Below, piece by piece: positions 26,267 through 34,981 of a stretch of DNA of 64,000 bases; the stretch's first letter is position 1; each line of letters begins with the position of its first letter. This DNA comes from Nonomuraea typhae (GTDB lineage Bacteria > Actinomycetota > Actinomycetes > Streptosporangiales > Streptosporangiaceae), in the NCBI RefSeq assembly GCF_009760925.1, contig NZ_VRLV01000009.1, forward strand, positions 248,001 through 312,000. The letters run 5' to 3'. A program made the translations under genes and the position numbers. The notes beneath the pieces are model-generated. The model ran no database searches. It saw nothing but the letters and a program-made list of their open reading frames with translations, and was not told the origin of the DNA.

Positions 26267-27136
26267 TCAGTGACGGGCGAAGACCTGGGTCCAGATGGGG
26301 CCCTTGGCGTCGTGGCCGACACCGATGAGGGTGAAGTTGCAGTTCATGATGTTGGCCTTGTGGCCGGGGCTGTTCATCCAGCCCTTCACCACCGAGGCGG
26401 CCGTGGGCTGGCCCTTGGCGATGTTCTCGCCCCAGGTGCTGATCGGGGAGAACCCGGCGGCCTTGATCCGGTCACCGGGGGAACGGCCGTCCTGGGAGGT
26501 GTGGCTGAAGTAGTTCTTGGCGGCCATGTCGTTGGAGTGGCCGCGGGCTGCGGCGTTCAGCTTGGGGTCGTGGGTGAGGGGCTTGCAGCCGCCGGCCGTG
26601 CGCTCGGCGTTGGTGAGCCTGACGACCTCTTCCTCGACGGCCGATCCGACTCCGCCGCCCGGCTGCGTGGCCGTGGGGGTGGGCGTCGGCGTGGCCGTGG
26701 GCGACCCGGTCGGAGTGGGGGTCGGAGTGGTGGGGGTGGGGGTGGGGGTCGGTTTGGTCGAGCAGGACAGCCTGGCGGGCCTCGACCGGCTGGTCTCGCC
26801 GGAGGAGTCGACGGCGGTCACGTAGAAGGTGCGGGGGGTGGTGGTGCAGCGGAGACCGGCCACGAGCTGGCCGTTGGTGATGACCTTGGAGCCGCTCTTG
26901 AGGGCGCGGTCGGGGCCCGGCCTGGCCTGCATGAGCCGGACCCGCAGACGGGCGGGGTCGTCGCAGCCCTTGCGCGCGGCAGCACCGCGAACCATGCCCT
27001 GGTCGTCCACGTACGGCCGGTCCGCGATGACCTGGCACAGGTCGCGGGGTGTGGTGGCGGCGTGGGCGGCGGTGACGGGGATGCTCAATGCCGCCAGACT
27101 CCCTAGGCAGGCGAGTGCCTGGAGCTGTCTGCGCAC
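26267..27136 (-). CDS. Secreted CAP-domain (SCP/PR1-like) protein
   Basis: 289-residue secreted protein. The GTG at 27136 has GGAGG 5 nt upstream and starts a signal peptide ending AHA; the extension to 27358 is not coding. A region of about 90 residues with CQVIADRPYVDDQGM and paired cysteines precedes a Thr-Pro linker (PTPTPTPTTPTPTPTGSP), then a C-terminal CAP domain: LTNAERTAGGCKPL, HSNDMAAKNYFSHTSQDG, WGENIAKG, GWMNSPGHKANIM. CAP proteins in actinobacteria are extracellular with mostly unknown activity. An ACCTGG-AGTC-CCAGGT inverted repeat lies upstream at 27221-27236. Confidence 0.9.
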   Translation of the reverse strand: MRRQLQALACLGSLAALSIPVTAAHAATTPRDLCQVIADRPYVDDQGMVRGAAARKGCDDPARLRVRLMQARPGPDRALKSGSKVITNGQLVAGLRCTTTPRTFYVTAVDSSGETSRSRPARLSCSTKPTPTPTPTTPTPTPTGSPTATPTPTPTATQPGGGVGSAVEEEVVRLTNAERTAGGCKPLTHDPKLNAAARGHSNDMAAKNYFSHTSQDGRSPGDRIKAAGFSPISTWGENIAKGQPTAASVVKGWMNSPGHKANIMNCNFTLIGVGHDAKGPIWTQVFARH

Positions 27137-27439
27137 GTTGTCCTCCGATGGGGTTAGACGCTGCTTCGAACCCGCATTCTGGTGTGCACACATCGGGCAT
27201 GTCCCGAAAAATCCCCTACTACCTGGAGTCCCAGGTGTCCCATTCGTAACAAAGGTCCCTCGCACCTGCGTAAACCTCCAAAGGCTGCTGCGCGTCGTGA
27301 CCGTCCGCACGGCCCTGTCCGAGCCCCCTCCAGTACGGCGAAGCCGCCCCCACGCCACCCGCCGCCGTGGGCGGGCGCCGATCGTGGGGGTCGCTTCTCA
27401 CGCCGGACACACGACCCGCCGCAACGGCCCGCCGCGCCC

Positions 27440-27740
27440 GGCTAGAAGGGCGGGTTAGAGGGCCGGCTAGAAGGGCTGACTAGGGGCCGGTTAGGGGGTC
27501 GGCCAGAAGGGCTGACTAGGGGCTGGCCCAAGGGGGCTGGTCAGAGGGCTGGCCAGGGGGGCTGGCTAGAGGGGCTGGCCAGGGGAGCTGGGCAGGGGGG
27601 CTGGCTAGAAGGGCCGGTCAGAAGGGCTGGCTAGAAGGCCCGGTCAGAGGGACCGGTCAGAGGGCCTTGCTAGAGGGGCCGGTCAGAGGGACCGGTCAGA
27701 GGGCCTTGCTAGAGGGGCCGGTTAGAGGGGCCGGTCAGAG
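27440..27740. repeat. G-rich degenerate tandem repeat island
   Basis: About 300 nt of short 12-14 nt units such as GGGCTGGCTAGAA and GGGCCGGTCAGAA on the plus strand. The right part has two exact 39-bp copies (27640-27678 and 27679-27717; start CCGGTCAGAGGGACCGGTCA) and a third partial copy reaching the stop codon of the phosphotransferase gene. It fills most of the gap between the APH-type and CAP genes. From 27137 to 27440 I see only the CAP gene's upstream region and one inverted repeat. Confidence 0.8.
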
Positions 27741-28663
27741 GGGTGAGGCGGGGCTGTTGCGATGAGGCGTCGCAGGGTGGCGGCGGCGGGTGGTCCCCAG
27801 GTGGCCTTGCCGCCCGGGCGGCCGCGGACACCGGCGTCGCCGACGTGGAGGCCGACGAGGGCGCGGATCACGGCCCATCCGCGGGCGCGCCGCAGGGTCG
27901 CGGCGTCCGGGGCCGGCTGGTAGGCGGCGTAGAAGCGGTCGGCGGCGCCGTCCGGCAGCAACGTCCAGGCGGCGGACAGGTCGCAGGCCGGATCGCCGGC
28001 GAACAGGGCACCGAAGTCGACCACGCCGCAGAGGGTGCCGTCCGCGGTCAGGACGTTGGCCGGATGCAGGTCGCCGTGGAGCCACAGCGCCGGGCCTGCC
28101 CAGACAGGCGCGGCGACGGCGTCTTCCCAGACCGCGCGGACGGCGTCCGGGTCGGGGACGAGCCCCAGTTCGGTGGCCGAGGCGAGCTGCTGGGCGACCC
28201 ACGTGGAGGAGCCGGCCAGCGTCCCTCCGCGGCCTTGGCTGTCGGTGTCCACCCCTTCGGGGGCGGGCTGGTGCAGCGCGGTCAGGAAGGCGGCCAGGGC
28301 GTCGGCGGCGTCCGCGCCGCGGGTGACGGGGGCGAGGTCGGCGGGCTCGCCCGGCACCCAGGTGGTGACGATCCAGGGCCGGGGAAAGCGCGGCGAGGGC
28401 TCGCCGAGGCGTTGCGGGACCGGGACCGGCAGGGGAAGGCGCGGGGCGAGGGCGGGCACCCAGGTGTGCTCCTTGAGCAGCAGCTCATCCGCGATCTCCC
28501 CCACCCAGGGCAACCGCACGGCGAGGTCGTCGCCGAGCCGCCAGAGCTGGTTGGCCCACCCCCGCGCGCCGAGCCGCACAGGGTGATCGGCCAGGTCGGG
28601 GTGCTGGTCACGCAGCAGATCCCGCACCAGCTCCGCGGTGATCTCGATCTCGGTGTGAGTCAT
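27722..28663 (-). CDS. Aminoglycoside/choline-kinase-fold phosphotransferase
   Basis: 313-residue APH-family kinase. Catalytic loop LWLHGDLHPANVL and metal-binding Asp in GVVDFGALFAGDPACDLS are intact; the N-lobe has LAVRLPW and LLLKEHTWVPALA. It resembles small-molecule kinases annotated as aminoglycoside phosphotransferases, but the true substrate cannot be deduced. I start it at the ATG 28663: TAGGGT lies 8 nt upstream with no RBS, suggesting a leaderless mRNA; the extension to 28720 includes the promoter. Its stop lies in the tandem-repeat island. Confidence 0.88.
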   Translation of the reverse strand: MTHTEIEITAELVRDLLRDQHPDLADHPVRLGARGWANQLWRLGDDLAVRLPWVGEIADELLLKEHTWVPALAPRLPLPVPVPQRLGEPSPRFPRPWIVTTWVPGEPADLAPVTRGADAADALAAFLTALHQPAPEGVDTDSQGRGGTLAGSSTWVAQQLASATELGLVPDPDAVRAVWEDAVAAPVWAGPALWLHGDLHPANVLTADGTLCGVVDFGALFAGDPACDLSAAWTLLPDGAADRFYAAYQPAPDAATLRRARGWAVIRALVGLHVGDAGVRGRPGGKATWGPPAAATLRRLIATAPPHPSDRPL

Positions 28664-28709
28664 GCGGAACAACCCTAGCCGGGGCTTCGTGTAGCTTCGC
28701 CCCGGATTT

Positions 28710-28741
28710 CTGTACGGCAAGCCGACGGCTTCGCCGTACAG
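28710..28741 (-). terminator. Hairpin after the dacB-type gene
   Basis: CTGTACGGCAAGCC (28710-28723) pairs with GGCTT-C-GCCGTACAG (28727-28741) around a 3-nt loop, one bulged base. Positioned to terminate the minus-strand carboxypeptidase transcript that ends at 28823 before it runs into the phosphotransferase gene. Confidence 0.6.
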
Positions 28742-28807
28742 GGAAGCGGGCGGCTCGCCGTACAGAGAAGTGGGCGCCTCGCCGTACAGAGAAGCGGGCG
28801 GCTCGCC
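28736..28807. repeat. Three tandem 24-bp repeats
   Basis: GTACAG recurs exactly every 24 nt at 28736, 28760, 28784 and 28808. Each unit has the pattern GTACAGAGAAGCGGGCGGCT-CGCC; the second carries T and C substitutions. It lies in the 159-nt gap between the phosphotransferase start and the carboxypeptidase stop and shares its first arm with the hairpin at 28710-28741. Confidence 0.75.
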
Positions 28808-28822
28808 GTACAGGAAGGAGAG

Positions 28823-30370
28823 TCAGCAGGTGGCGGGCTTGAGCCAGGAGCACTCGAGGTCCTGGGCGGGACCGCCGGAAGGCGGGGCCGCGGCGCGCAG
28901 GTCGGTGGTCGTGGCCGTGGTGCGGGAGAACTGGGCCAGCCGGACGGCGATCTTGTCCTCGATGTCCTTGGGCGAGCCGGACAGGTACTGGTTCAGCATG
29001 ATGGCGAAGACCAGCGGTTCGCCGTCGGCGCTGGTGACGTAGCCCGACAGGGCGGTGACGCCGGTCAGGGAGCCGGTCTTGGCGCGGACGTTGCCCGCGG
29101 CCGGGGTGGCGCGCATGCGGCTGCGCAGGGTGCCGCCCACCAGGCGGTCGGGCTCGCCGGCGACGGGCAGGGAGTCGTAGTACGCCTGGAACCAGGGCTT
29201 GCCGCGCACCGAGGTCAGGAACTGGGCGATCGAGGCGGGGCTGAAGCCGTCGCGGCGGGAGAGACCGGAGCCGTCGCGTACGTTGATCACCTGGGCGCCG
29301 TTGGCTCTGGCGTAGTCGGTGATGACCTTGAGGCCCGCCGACCAGGTGCCCTGTCCGGCGGCCTTGCGGCCCATCGCCTTGGTGAGGATCTCGGCGTGGA
29401 TGTTGTTGCTGAGCTTCATGAACGGCACGAGCAGTTCGCGCAGCGGCATCGACTCGCGCTTGGCCAGCTCGGTGGCGCCGGAGGGGGTGGCGGCGGCGGT
29501 CGTCGGGCCGAGGACCTTCACGCCGTGCTTGGCCAGCGACTTGCGGAAGAGGGTGGCCACGTAGTTCGTGGGGTCGTCCACGGCCACCCACTCGTCGTAG
29601 GGGTCGGCGACGGTGCCGGTGATGACGACGGTTCTGGTGCCGTGCCGGCGTTCGATGAGGACGTCGGTCTCGCTGCCTACCGTCGCCCGGTTGACGATCG
29701 TGAAGTAGTCGGTTTCCGGGGTCGTGGTGACCTTGACGGAGGAGCCCGCGGCGGCCACGGAGACGATGATCGAGCCGGCGTCGTAGTCGCGGTCCGGGGA
29801 GGCGGTCAGGGCGGAGATGGGCGCGGCGTAGTAGGCGGTCTCGTCGTCCCAGGACCAGTCGTTGCCCAGGCGCTGGCCGTCGAACCAGGTGTCGTCGGTG
29901 ACGAGTTTGCCGGTGACGAGCTTGACGCCCTTGGCGGCCACGTCGGCGGCCAGTTTGTCGTAGTCCTCGGCGAGCGCGGTCGGGTCGCCGGTGCCGCGCA
30001 GGACCAGGTCGCCGTGGAGCACCCCGCCCGCCCTGCGCCCGGACTGCAGGGCCGCGGTGGTGAAGCGGTAGTCCAGGCCGAGCGTCTCCGCGGCGGCCGC
30101 GGCGGTGAACAACTTGGTGTTCGAGGCGGGGGTGAGGAGCTTGCCGGCGTCGGTGGCGTACAACTCCTCGCCGTTGGCGGCGCTCTTCACCACGACGCCC
30201 GCGCGGGCGATGGTGAGGCGCGAGTCGGCGAGGATCTTGTTGATGTCGGTGGCCAGGTCGGCCACGCCCACGGCGGGGTCGAGCGCGGTGGCCGGTGAGG
30301 TCGGGGTGGACGCCCACGCAACGGCCGCGACGAGCGCGCCAGCGACGAGGGAGGCGGAGGTGCGCCGCAT
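28823..30370 (-). CDS. dacB: D-alanyl-D-alanine carboxypeptidase/endopeptidase (PBP4-type, S13)
   Basis: Secreted low-molecular-mass penicillin-binding protein, 515 residues. A signal peptide (about 1-30) is followed by the three active-site motifs: SxxK as SNTK in LTPASNTKLFTAAAAAETLG, SxN as SNN in FMKLSNNIHAE, and KTG in VRAKTGSLTG. The large insertion between the first two motifs is the hallmark of class C/PBP4 enzymes. Trims peptidoglycan stem peptides and cross-links. The ATG at 30370 has GGAG 6 nt upstream. Cys near the end (LECSWLKPATC) could form a disulphide. Confidence 0.94.
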   Translation of the reverse strand: MRRTSASLVAGALVAAVAWASTPTSPATALDPAVGVADLATDINKILADSRLTIARAGVVVKSAANGEELYATDAGKLLTPASNTKLFTAAAAAETLGLDYRFTTAALQSGRRAGGVLHGDLVLRGTGDPTALAEDYDKLAADVAAKGVKLVTGKLVTDDTWFDGQRLGNDWSWDDETAYYAAPISALTASPDRDYDAGSIIVSVAAAGSSVKVTTTPETDYFTIVNRATVGSETDVLIERRHGTRTVVITGTVADPYDEWVAVDDPTNYVATLFRKSLAKHGVKVLGPTTAAATPSGATELAKRESMPLRELLVPFMKLSNNIHAEILTKAMGRKAAGQGTWSAGLKVITDYARANGAQVINVRDGSGLSRRDGFSPASIAQFLTSVRGKPWFQAYYDSLPVAGEPDRLVGGTLRSRMRATPAAGNVRAKTGSLTGVTALSGYVTSADGEPLVFAIMLNQYLSGSPKDIEDKIAVRLAQFSRTTATTTDLRAAAPPSGGPAQDLECSWLKPATC

Positions 30371-30469
30371 ATGATCTCCAAGAGAGCTGGGGGACTCGTT
30401 GGGATCATCGACCAGCGGACGGGTCCTGCAATCCGCAAATATCCGTATTTCGCGGAGATTGGGCGGAGG

Positions 30470-31021
30470 CTAGACCGTGGGCTGACCGGACGTCACCAGG
30501 AAGCCGCAGTCACCGAAGGAGATCTCGTCGCCCGAGCGTACCTTGGCCGGGCCCACGAGCCGCCAGCCGTTCAGCCGGGTGCCGTTGAGCGAGCCCAGGT
30601 CCACCAGCATCCACGCGCCGTCGTCCTCGCGCCGCAACTCGGCGTGCACCCGTGAGACGGTGAGGTCGGAGAGCACCAGGTCGCAGGCCGAGCCGCGGCC
30701 CACCACGTAGCGGACGCGCTCGTCGTCCGGCAGCGCCAGCCGGGGCAGCCGGGGGCGGCGCCAGGCGGCCTGCACGCGGGTGGTGAAGTCGGAGACGGCC
30801 GAGACCACGTCGGTCAGCCGCTGCCGGAGGGTCGGCTTGCGCGGGAGGTCGGCGACCAGTTCGTCGAGCTCGTAGCGGTTCTGGGCGCGCAACGCCTGAT
30901 CCACCCTGCCCACAAAGGTGTCGTGGGAGATTCGTCCCTCGACGGCGCGGTCGCGGAGCTCGTCGATCGCGCGATCACGTTCCCCGTCGGACGCGCGGAA
31001 CGGGGGATGCGTCGAGCTCAT
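30470..31021 (-). CDS. DUF1707 plus FHA-domain protein
   Basis: 183 residues, cytoplasmic. The N-terminal DUF1707/SHOCT-like module (ASDGERDRAIDELRDRAVEG through ELDELVADLP) is common in actinobacterial membrane or kinase-linked proteins. The C-terminal FHA domain (about 105-178) keeps the phosphothreonine-binding residues: GRGSACDLVLSD, SRVHAEL, LGSLNGTRLNG. It probably binds Thr-phosphorylated partners; the WD40 kinase at 17.5 kb is one candidate in this window (inference). The ATG at 31021 is 6 nt after GATACT, a possible leaderless start; the extension to 31117 crosses the divergent promoter region. Confidence 0.9.
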   Translation of the reverse strand: MSSTHPPFRASDGERDRAIDELRDRAVEGRISHDTFVGRVDQALRAQNRYELDELVADLPRKPTLRQRLTDVVSAVSDFTTRVQAAWRRPRLPRLALPDDERVRYVVGRGSACDLVLSDLTVSRVHAELRREDDGAWMLVDLGSLNGTRLNGWRLVGPAKVRSGDEISFGDCGFLVTSGQPTV

Positions 31022-31083
31022 TCCCTGAGTATCGGCCTGGGAGGCGTTTCCTGTCCAGAATACGCGTATCTCTTGTGGATCAC

Positions 31084-31107
31084 ATACTGAGTATGCATAC
31101 TCAGTAT
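31084..31107. promoter_or_regulatory. PadR-type operator, 24-bp perfect palindrome
   Basis: Arm ATACTGAGTATG followed directly by its exact complement. ATAC...GTAT half-sites are typical of PadR operators. It ends 2 nt before the padR-type ATG, so a bound dimer would occlude the promoter and start (autorepression) and also the divergent FHA gene's upstream region. Confidence 0.78.
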
Positions 31108-31109
31108 TT

Positions 31110-31622
31110 ATGTCCATCAGACATGGAATGCTGGCACTCCTCAGCTGGGGGCCCCGCTACGGCTACCAGCTCAAGCAGGAGTTCGAGGCGTCGACGGGGG
31201 CGACCTGGCCCCTGAACATCGGCCAGGTCTACACGACGCTCTCGCGCATGGAACGTGACGGCCTGGTGGAACCCGGCGGCGCCGACGACCAGGGCCGGGC
31301 CGTCTACACGATCACCGAGGCCGGTCGGGAGGAGCTGGAGCGATGGTTCAGCACCCCCGTCGACCAGTCCGACCGGCCTCGGGACGAACTCGTGATCAAA
31401 CTGGCGATGGCGGTCGCCGCGCAGGACGTGGACGTGGCCAGGGTCATCGTGGCCCAGCGCACCGCGACCATGCGCGCCCTCCAGGACCTGACCAGGGCCA
31501 AACGCGCCCAGACCGACGGGCTGGCGCAGCGGCTCGTGCTCGATTCGACGATCTTCAAGGCCGAGGCGGAACAGCGCTGGCTGGACCACTGCGAGGCCGT
31601 GCTCAAGGAGAAGAAGGCATGA
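31110..31622 (+). CDS. PadR-family transcriptional regulator
   Basis: 170-residue PadR regulator of subfamily 1 type. The winged helix (HGMLALLSWGPRYGYQLKQE, then GQVYTTLSRMERDGLVEPGG) is followed by a helical dimerisation region. No Shine-Dalgarno precedes the ATG at 31110; CATACT lies 8 nt upstream, so initiation may be leaderless. First gene of a three-gene operon with an ABC ATPase (4-nt overlap) and its permease, so it probably represses the exporter until a ligand binds. Confidence 0.94.
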   Translation: MSIRHGMLALLSWGPRYGYQLKQEFEASTGATWPLNIGQVYTTLSRMERDGLVEPGGADDQGRAVYTITEAGREELERWFSTPVDQSDRPRDELVIKLAMAVAAQDVDVARVIVAQRTATMRALQDLTRAKRAQTDGLAQRLVLDSTIFKAEAEQRWLDHCEAVLKEKKA

Positions 31623-32299
31623 CCGTGGTGAGTCTGCAGAACGTGACCCGCGTGCACGACGGCGTGCACGCGCTCAAGGGGGTGAGCCTCGAGGTCTCCG
31701 CCGGCGAACTGGTCGCGGTGATGGGCCCGTCGGGCTCCGGCAAATCCACCCTGCTCAACCTCGCCGGCGGCCTCGACCGGGCCACCTCGGGCCGGGTCGA
31801 GATCGAGGGCCGCGACCTGGCCGAGGTGTCCGACCTGGCCGCGCTGCGGCGCCGCAGCGTCGGCTACGTCTTCCAGGACCTCAACCTCATCCCGTCGCTC
31901 ACGGCCGCCGAGAACGTCATGCTCCCCCGGGAGCTCGATGGCGTCCGCGCGCCGGCCGCCAGGGAAGAAGCCCTCGCCGTCCTGGCCGAGGTCGGCCTCG
32001 ACCACATCGCCGAACGCTTCCCCGGAGAGCTCTCCGGCGGCCAGCGCCAGCGGGTGGCCATCGCCCGCGCCCTCGTCGGCGAGCGCCGCCTGCTGCTGGC
32101 CGACGAGCCCACCGGCGCCGTCGACACCGCCACCGGTGACGACATCCTCCAGCTCCTGCGCAGCCGCTGCGACGCGGGCGCCGCCGTACTCCTCGTCACC
32201 CACGAACCCCGGTACGCGGCCTGGGCCGACCAGGTGGTCTTCCTACGCGACGGGGAGATCGCCGACTCGACCGCGGTTCCGCTGGAGAGTGCCCGGTGA
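31619..32299 (+). CDS. MacB/LolD-type ABC transporter ATPase
   Basis: 226-residue nucleotide-binding subunit. Walker A GPSGSGKST, Q-loop FQDLNLIPSLTAAENV, signature ELSGGQRQRVAIARAL, Walker B RLLLADEPTGAVD, H-loop VTHEPRYAAWAD. The ATG overlaps the padR stop (ATGA), and the stop overlaps the permease start (GTGA), so the three are coupled. Family knowledge: these ATPases pair with FtsX/MacB-fold permeases to extrude peptides, antibiotics or lipoproteins. Confidence 0.96.
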   Translation: MTVVSLQNVTRVHDGVHALKGVSLEVSAGELVAVMGPSGSGKSTLLNLAGGLDRATSGRVEIEGRDLAEVSDLAALRRRSVGYVFQDLNLIPSLTAAENVMLPRELDGVRAPAAREEALAVLAEVGLDHIAERFPGELSGGQRQRVAIARALVGERRLLLADEPTGAVDTATGDDILQLLRSRCDAGAAVLLVTHEPRYAAWADQVVFLRDGEIADSTAVPLESAR

Positions 32300-34881
32300 G
32301 CGCCTTCCGCGCCGCCCTGCGCGTCGCGCGCCGCGACGCCCTGCGGTTCAAGGGCCGCAGCGCGCTGGTCATCTTGATGATCGCGCTGCCGGTGTTCGTC
32401 TTCACCGGGTTACTGACCGGGTCCGAGACGAGCAACGTGAGCTTCCGCGAAGGGCTGATCGCCCGGCTGGGCGCCGCCGACGCCCAGCTCATCACCCACG
32501 ACGGGCCCGTCCAGCAGAACGCCGCCGGCTACGGGGCCGTCACGGAACCCCAGAAGCGGGTCGCCCCTCGGTCGGCCGAGCAGATAGCCGCGCTGGCCGA
32601 AGGCCGGGTGATCCCCTACGACAACGGCTCGGTCTCCGTCCGCATCGGCGCCTCCTACCACACGGTGAGCGCGATGGAGCTGGATCTGCGCGACCCCATG
32701 ACGCGCGGCATGCGCGAGCTGGTCGCGGGCCGCTTCCCGGCCGCGCCCGGCGAGGTCGCGGTCTCCGCCGGAATGGCCGAGGACGGCGTACGGCTGGGCG
32801 ACACGCTGGCCGTCAGCCGCGAGCTCCGGCCGGTCAAGGTCGTCGGCGTGCTCGCCCATCCCTTCCAACCCGGGTTGAGCGAGATGGTGGCCGCCCAGCC
32901 GGGCACGATCCTCTTCGACCGCAGTGACGGCAAGGGCGCCGGATGGCTCCTCGACGCAGGCAGGCCGGTCCTGTGGTCCGAGGTGGAGAAACTGAACCGG
33001 GCGCGCCTCGCCGTGGCCTCGCGGGCCGTCATCAGCGATCCGCCCGCCGACCTGCCCTACGACTCCATGTTCTCCTCCGGCAGGCAGGCGGCGGTGACCA
33101 ACACCGTGGGCATCGCCGCCGCCATCGTCATGATCGTGCTGGAGACCGTCCTGCTGGCCGGCCCCGCCTTCGCGGTGTCCCTGCGCCGCCGCCGCAGGGA
33201 ACTGGCGGTCCTCGCCGCCCAGGGCGCCTCGCCGTACCATCTGCGGGCGATCGTCCTGGCCGACGGCCTGCTGCTGGGCGGGCTCGCCGCCGCGATCGGC
33301 GTGATCCTGGGGCTCGTCGGGGGCGCGGTGGGCCCCTCGCTCCTGGCTCCGCTGGCCGGCAACCCCGTCGGCCCCCTGGACGTGCCGTGGCTGTACGTGG
33401 CGGGCATCGCGCTGCTCGGCCTGGCCAGTGGGGTCATCGCCGCGCTGGCCCCCGCGTTCCGCGCGGCCCGCCAGGCGCCCGCCGAGGTGCTCGCCGGCCG
33501 CGACGACGGCTACGGCGCCCGCGAACGGGCCGGCAAACCGCTGCTCGGCGGGCTACTCATCGCCGTGGGCCTGGCCGCCACCTATCTGGCGGTCCAGACG
33601 GACCTCGCACTGCTCATGACCGCGGCCGTCCTGACCGTGCTCGGCTCGGTCGCGCTCATGCCCTGGCTAGTCAGCCGCACCGCGGACCTGGCCGGACGGC
33701 TGCCGCTCCCGCTGCGCCTGTCCGTCCGCGACGCCACCCGCCACCGCGTCCGTACGGCTTCCGCCGCCGCGGCCGTCATGGCGGTGACCGCCATGCTGGT
33801 CGCCGTGGGCGTCGGGGCCGCCAGTTCGGAAGCCAAGGCGCGGGCGGAATACCGCGCCCCTCTGCCCAGGGGCACCATCTCCTTGGCGGCGCCCACCATG
33901 GACGAACGGAACTGGGCCGGCCTGCGCGCCGCCGCGGCCGCCCGGCTGCCGGGGCTTCGCTTCGTCCCCGCGCTCAACGCGCGCGACAAGGACGGGCGCA
34001 TCGGCCGGTTCAGTACCGCGCAACACCCGCTCTTCTGCGACGGGTGCGTCATCCCGGGCCGCTTCTTCTACGACCTGCGGATCGGCGGGGCGGATCTGCT
34101 CGAGCTGTTCCTCGGCAAGAAGGATCCCCAGGCGCAGGCGGCCCTGGCAGCGGGCAAGGCGATCGCCTTCGGGCCCGGCTACGTCCGGGGCGGCCATGTG
34201 GAGGTGGTGTTCGACGCGGACAGCAGCGGTACCACCGAAGAGAAACCCCTGCGGCTGCCCGCCGTCGAGGCGCGTGCCGCCGACCCCGTGCTCAGCGGCG
34301 TCCTGCTCCCGCCCGGCCCGCTCACCGCGGCCGGGTACCGGCTCGAGACCCGCAGCCTCTTCGCCGCCCACGACGTCGAGGACCCGATCGCCTTCGACGA
34401 GGAGATGGCGACGCTGTCGTGGGGGGTCAACGTCGAGGCGGAGACCGGCTACACCGACAGGAGCTCGCCCCTGGTCTACGCGCTGATCGTGGCGGCACTC
34501 GTCCTGGTCCTGGGCGGCACCTTGGCCGCCACCGGCCTGGCCGCCGCCGACATGCGCCGCGACCTGGACACCATGTCGGCCGTGGGGGCGCCCGCGGCGA
34601 CCAGGCGCTTGGTCATCGCTGCGCAGGCCGGGTACATCACGGTGCTGGGCTCACTGGTCGGGCTGGTGGTGGGCCTGGTCACCGGGGTCGCCGTCGCCTG
34701 GTCGCTGATGGACCGATACCGGTACCAGGGGGACTGGAAGCTGGGCCCCGCGGTGACGGGTCCGATCGTCATCCCGTGGGAACTGCTGGCCGTGGTGGTG
34801 CTCGTCCTGCCGTTGATCGCGGCATCGCTGTCCGGGCTCTTCGCCCGCACGCGGCTCACGCTGGCCCGCCGGCTGACCTGA
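32296..34881 (+). CDS. FtsX/MacB-type ABC transporter permease
   Basis: 861-residue permease, about ten TM segments: one near 20-45, then groups near 265-290, 320-345, 365-390, 420-460, 495-515 and three near 725-850, separated by large extracytoplasmic domains (about 50-260 and 520-720). Two FtsX-like cores are visible (SLRRRRRELAVLAAQGASPY and DMRRDLDTMSAVGAPAATRR). GTG start at 32296 coupled to the ATPase. This is the long actinobacterial form, which fuses two FtsX units in one chain. Substrate unknown; PadR control suggests a toxic compound. Confidence 0.92.
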   Translation: MSAFRAALRVARRDALRFKGRSALVILMIALPVFVFTGLLTGSETSNVSFREGLIARLGAADAQLITHDGPVQQNAAGYGAVTEPQKRVAPRSAEQIAALAEGRVIPYDNGSVSVRIGASYHTVSAMELDLRDPMTRGMRELVAGRFPAAPGEVAVSAGMAEDGVRLGDTLAVSRELRPVKVVGVLAHPFQPGLSEMVAAQPGTILFDRSDGKGAGWLLDAGRPVLWSEVEKLNRARLAVASRAVISDPPADLPYDSMFSSGRQAAVTNTVGIAAAIVMIVLETVLLAGPAFAVSLRRRRRELAVLAAQGASPYHLRAIVLADGLLLGGLAAAIGVILGLVGGAVGPSLLAPLAGNPVGPLDVPWLYVAGIALLGLASGVIAALAPAFRAARQAPAEVLAGRDDGYGARERAGKPLLGGLLIAVGLAATYLAVQTDLALLMTAAVLTVLGSVALMPWLVSRTADLAGRLPLPLRLSVRDATRHRVRTASAAAAVMAVTAMLVAVGVGAASSEAKARAEYRAPLPRGTISLAAPTMDERNWAGLRAAAAARLPGLRFVPALNARDKDGRIGRFSTAQHPLFCDGCVIPGRFFYDLRIGGADLLELFLGKKDPQAQAALAAGKAIAFGPGYVRGGHVEVVFDADSSGTTEEKPLRLPAVEARAADPVLSGVLLPPGPLTAAGYRLETRSLFAAHDVEDPIAFDEEMATLSWGVNVEAETGYTDRSSPLVYALIVAALVLVLGGTLAATGLAAADMRRDLDTMSAVGAPAATRRLVIAAQAGYITVLGSLVGLVVGLVTGVAVAWSLMDRYRYQGDWKLGPAVTGPIVIPWELLAVVVLVLPLIAASLSGLFARTRLTLARRLT

Positions 34882-34981
34882 CCCTGTCCACAGACCTGGG
34901 TCGTCCGCCCTGAGGTATCCCCAGAACCTCGTTCGATTCCTCTCGCCCCTCCTTCCGTCTGTCACAGTCAGTCATCGGCCG

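Noticed and set aside
27137..27440. c-di-AMP (ydaO) riboswitch upstream of the CAP-domain gene
   Set aside because: Such switches precede wall genes in actinobacteria, but I do not see the conserved core sequence here.
27722..28663. Aminoglycoside resistance determinant
   Set aside because: Only the general APH fold is visible; no resistance-type subfamily signature or mobile context.
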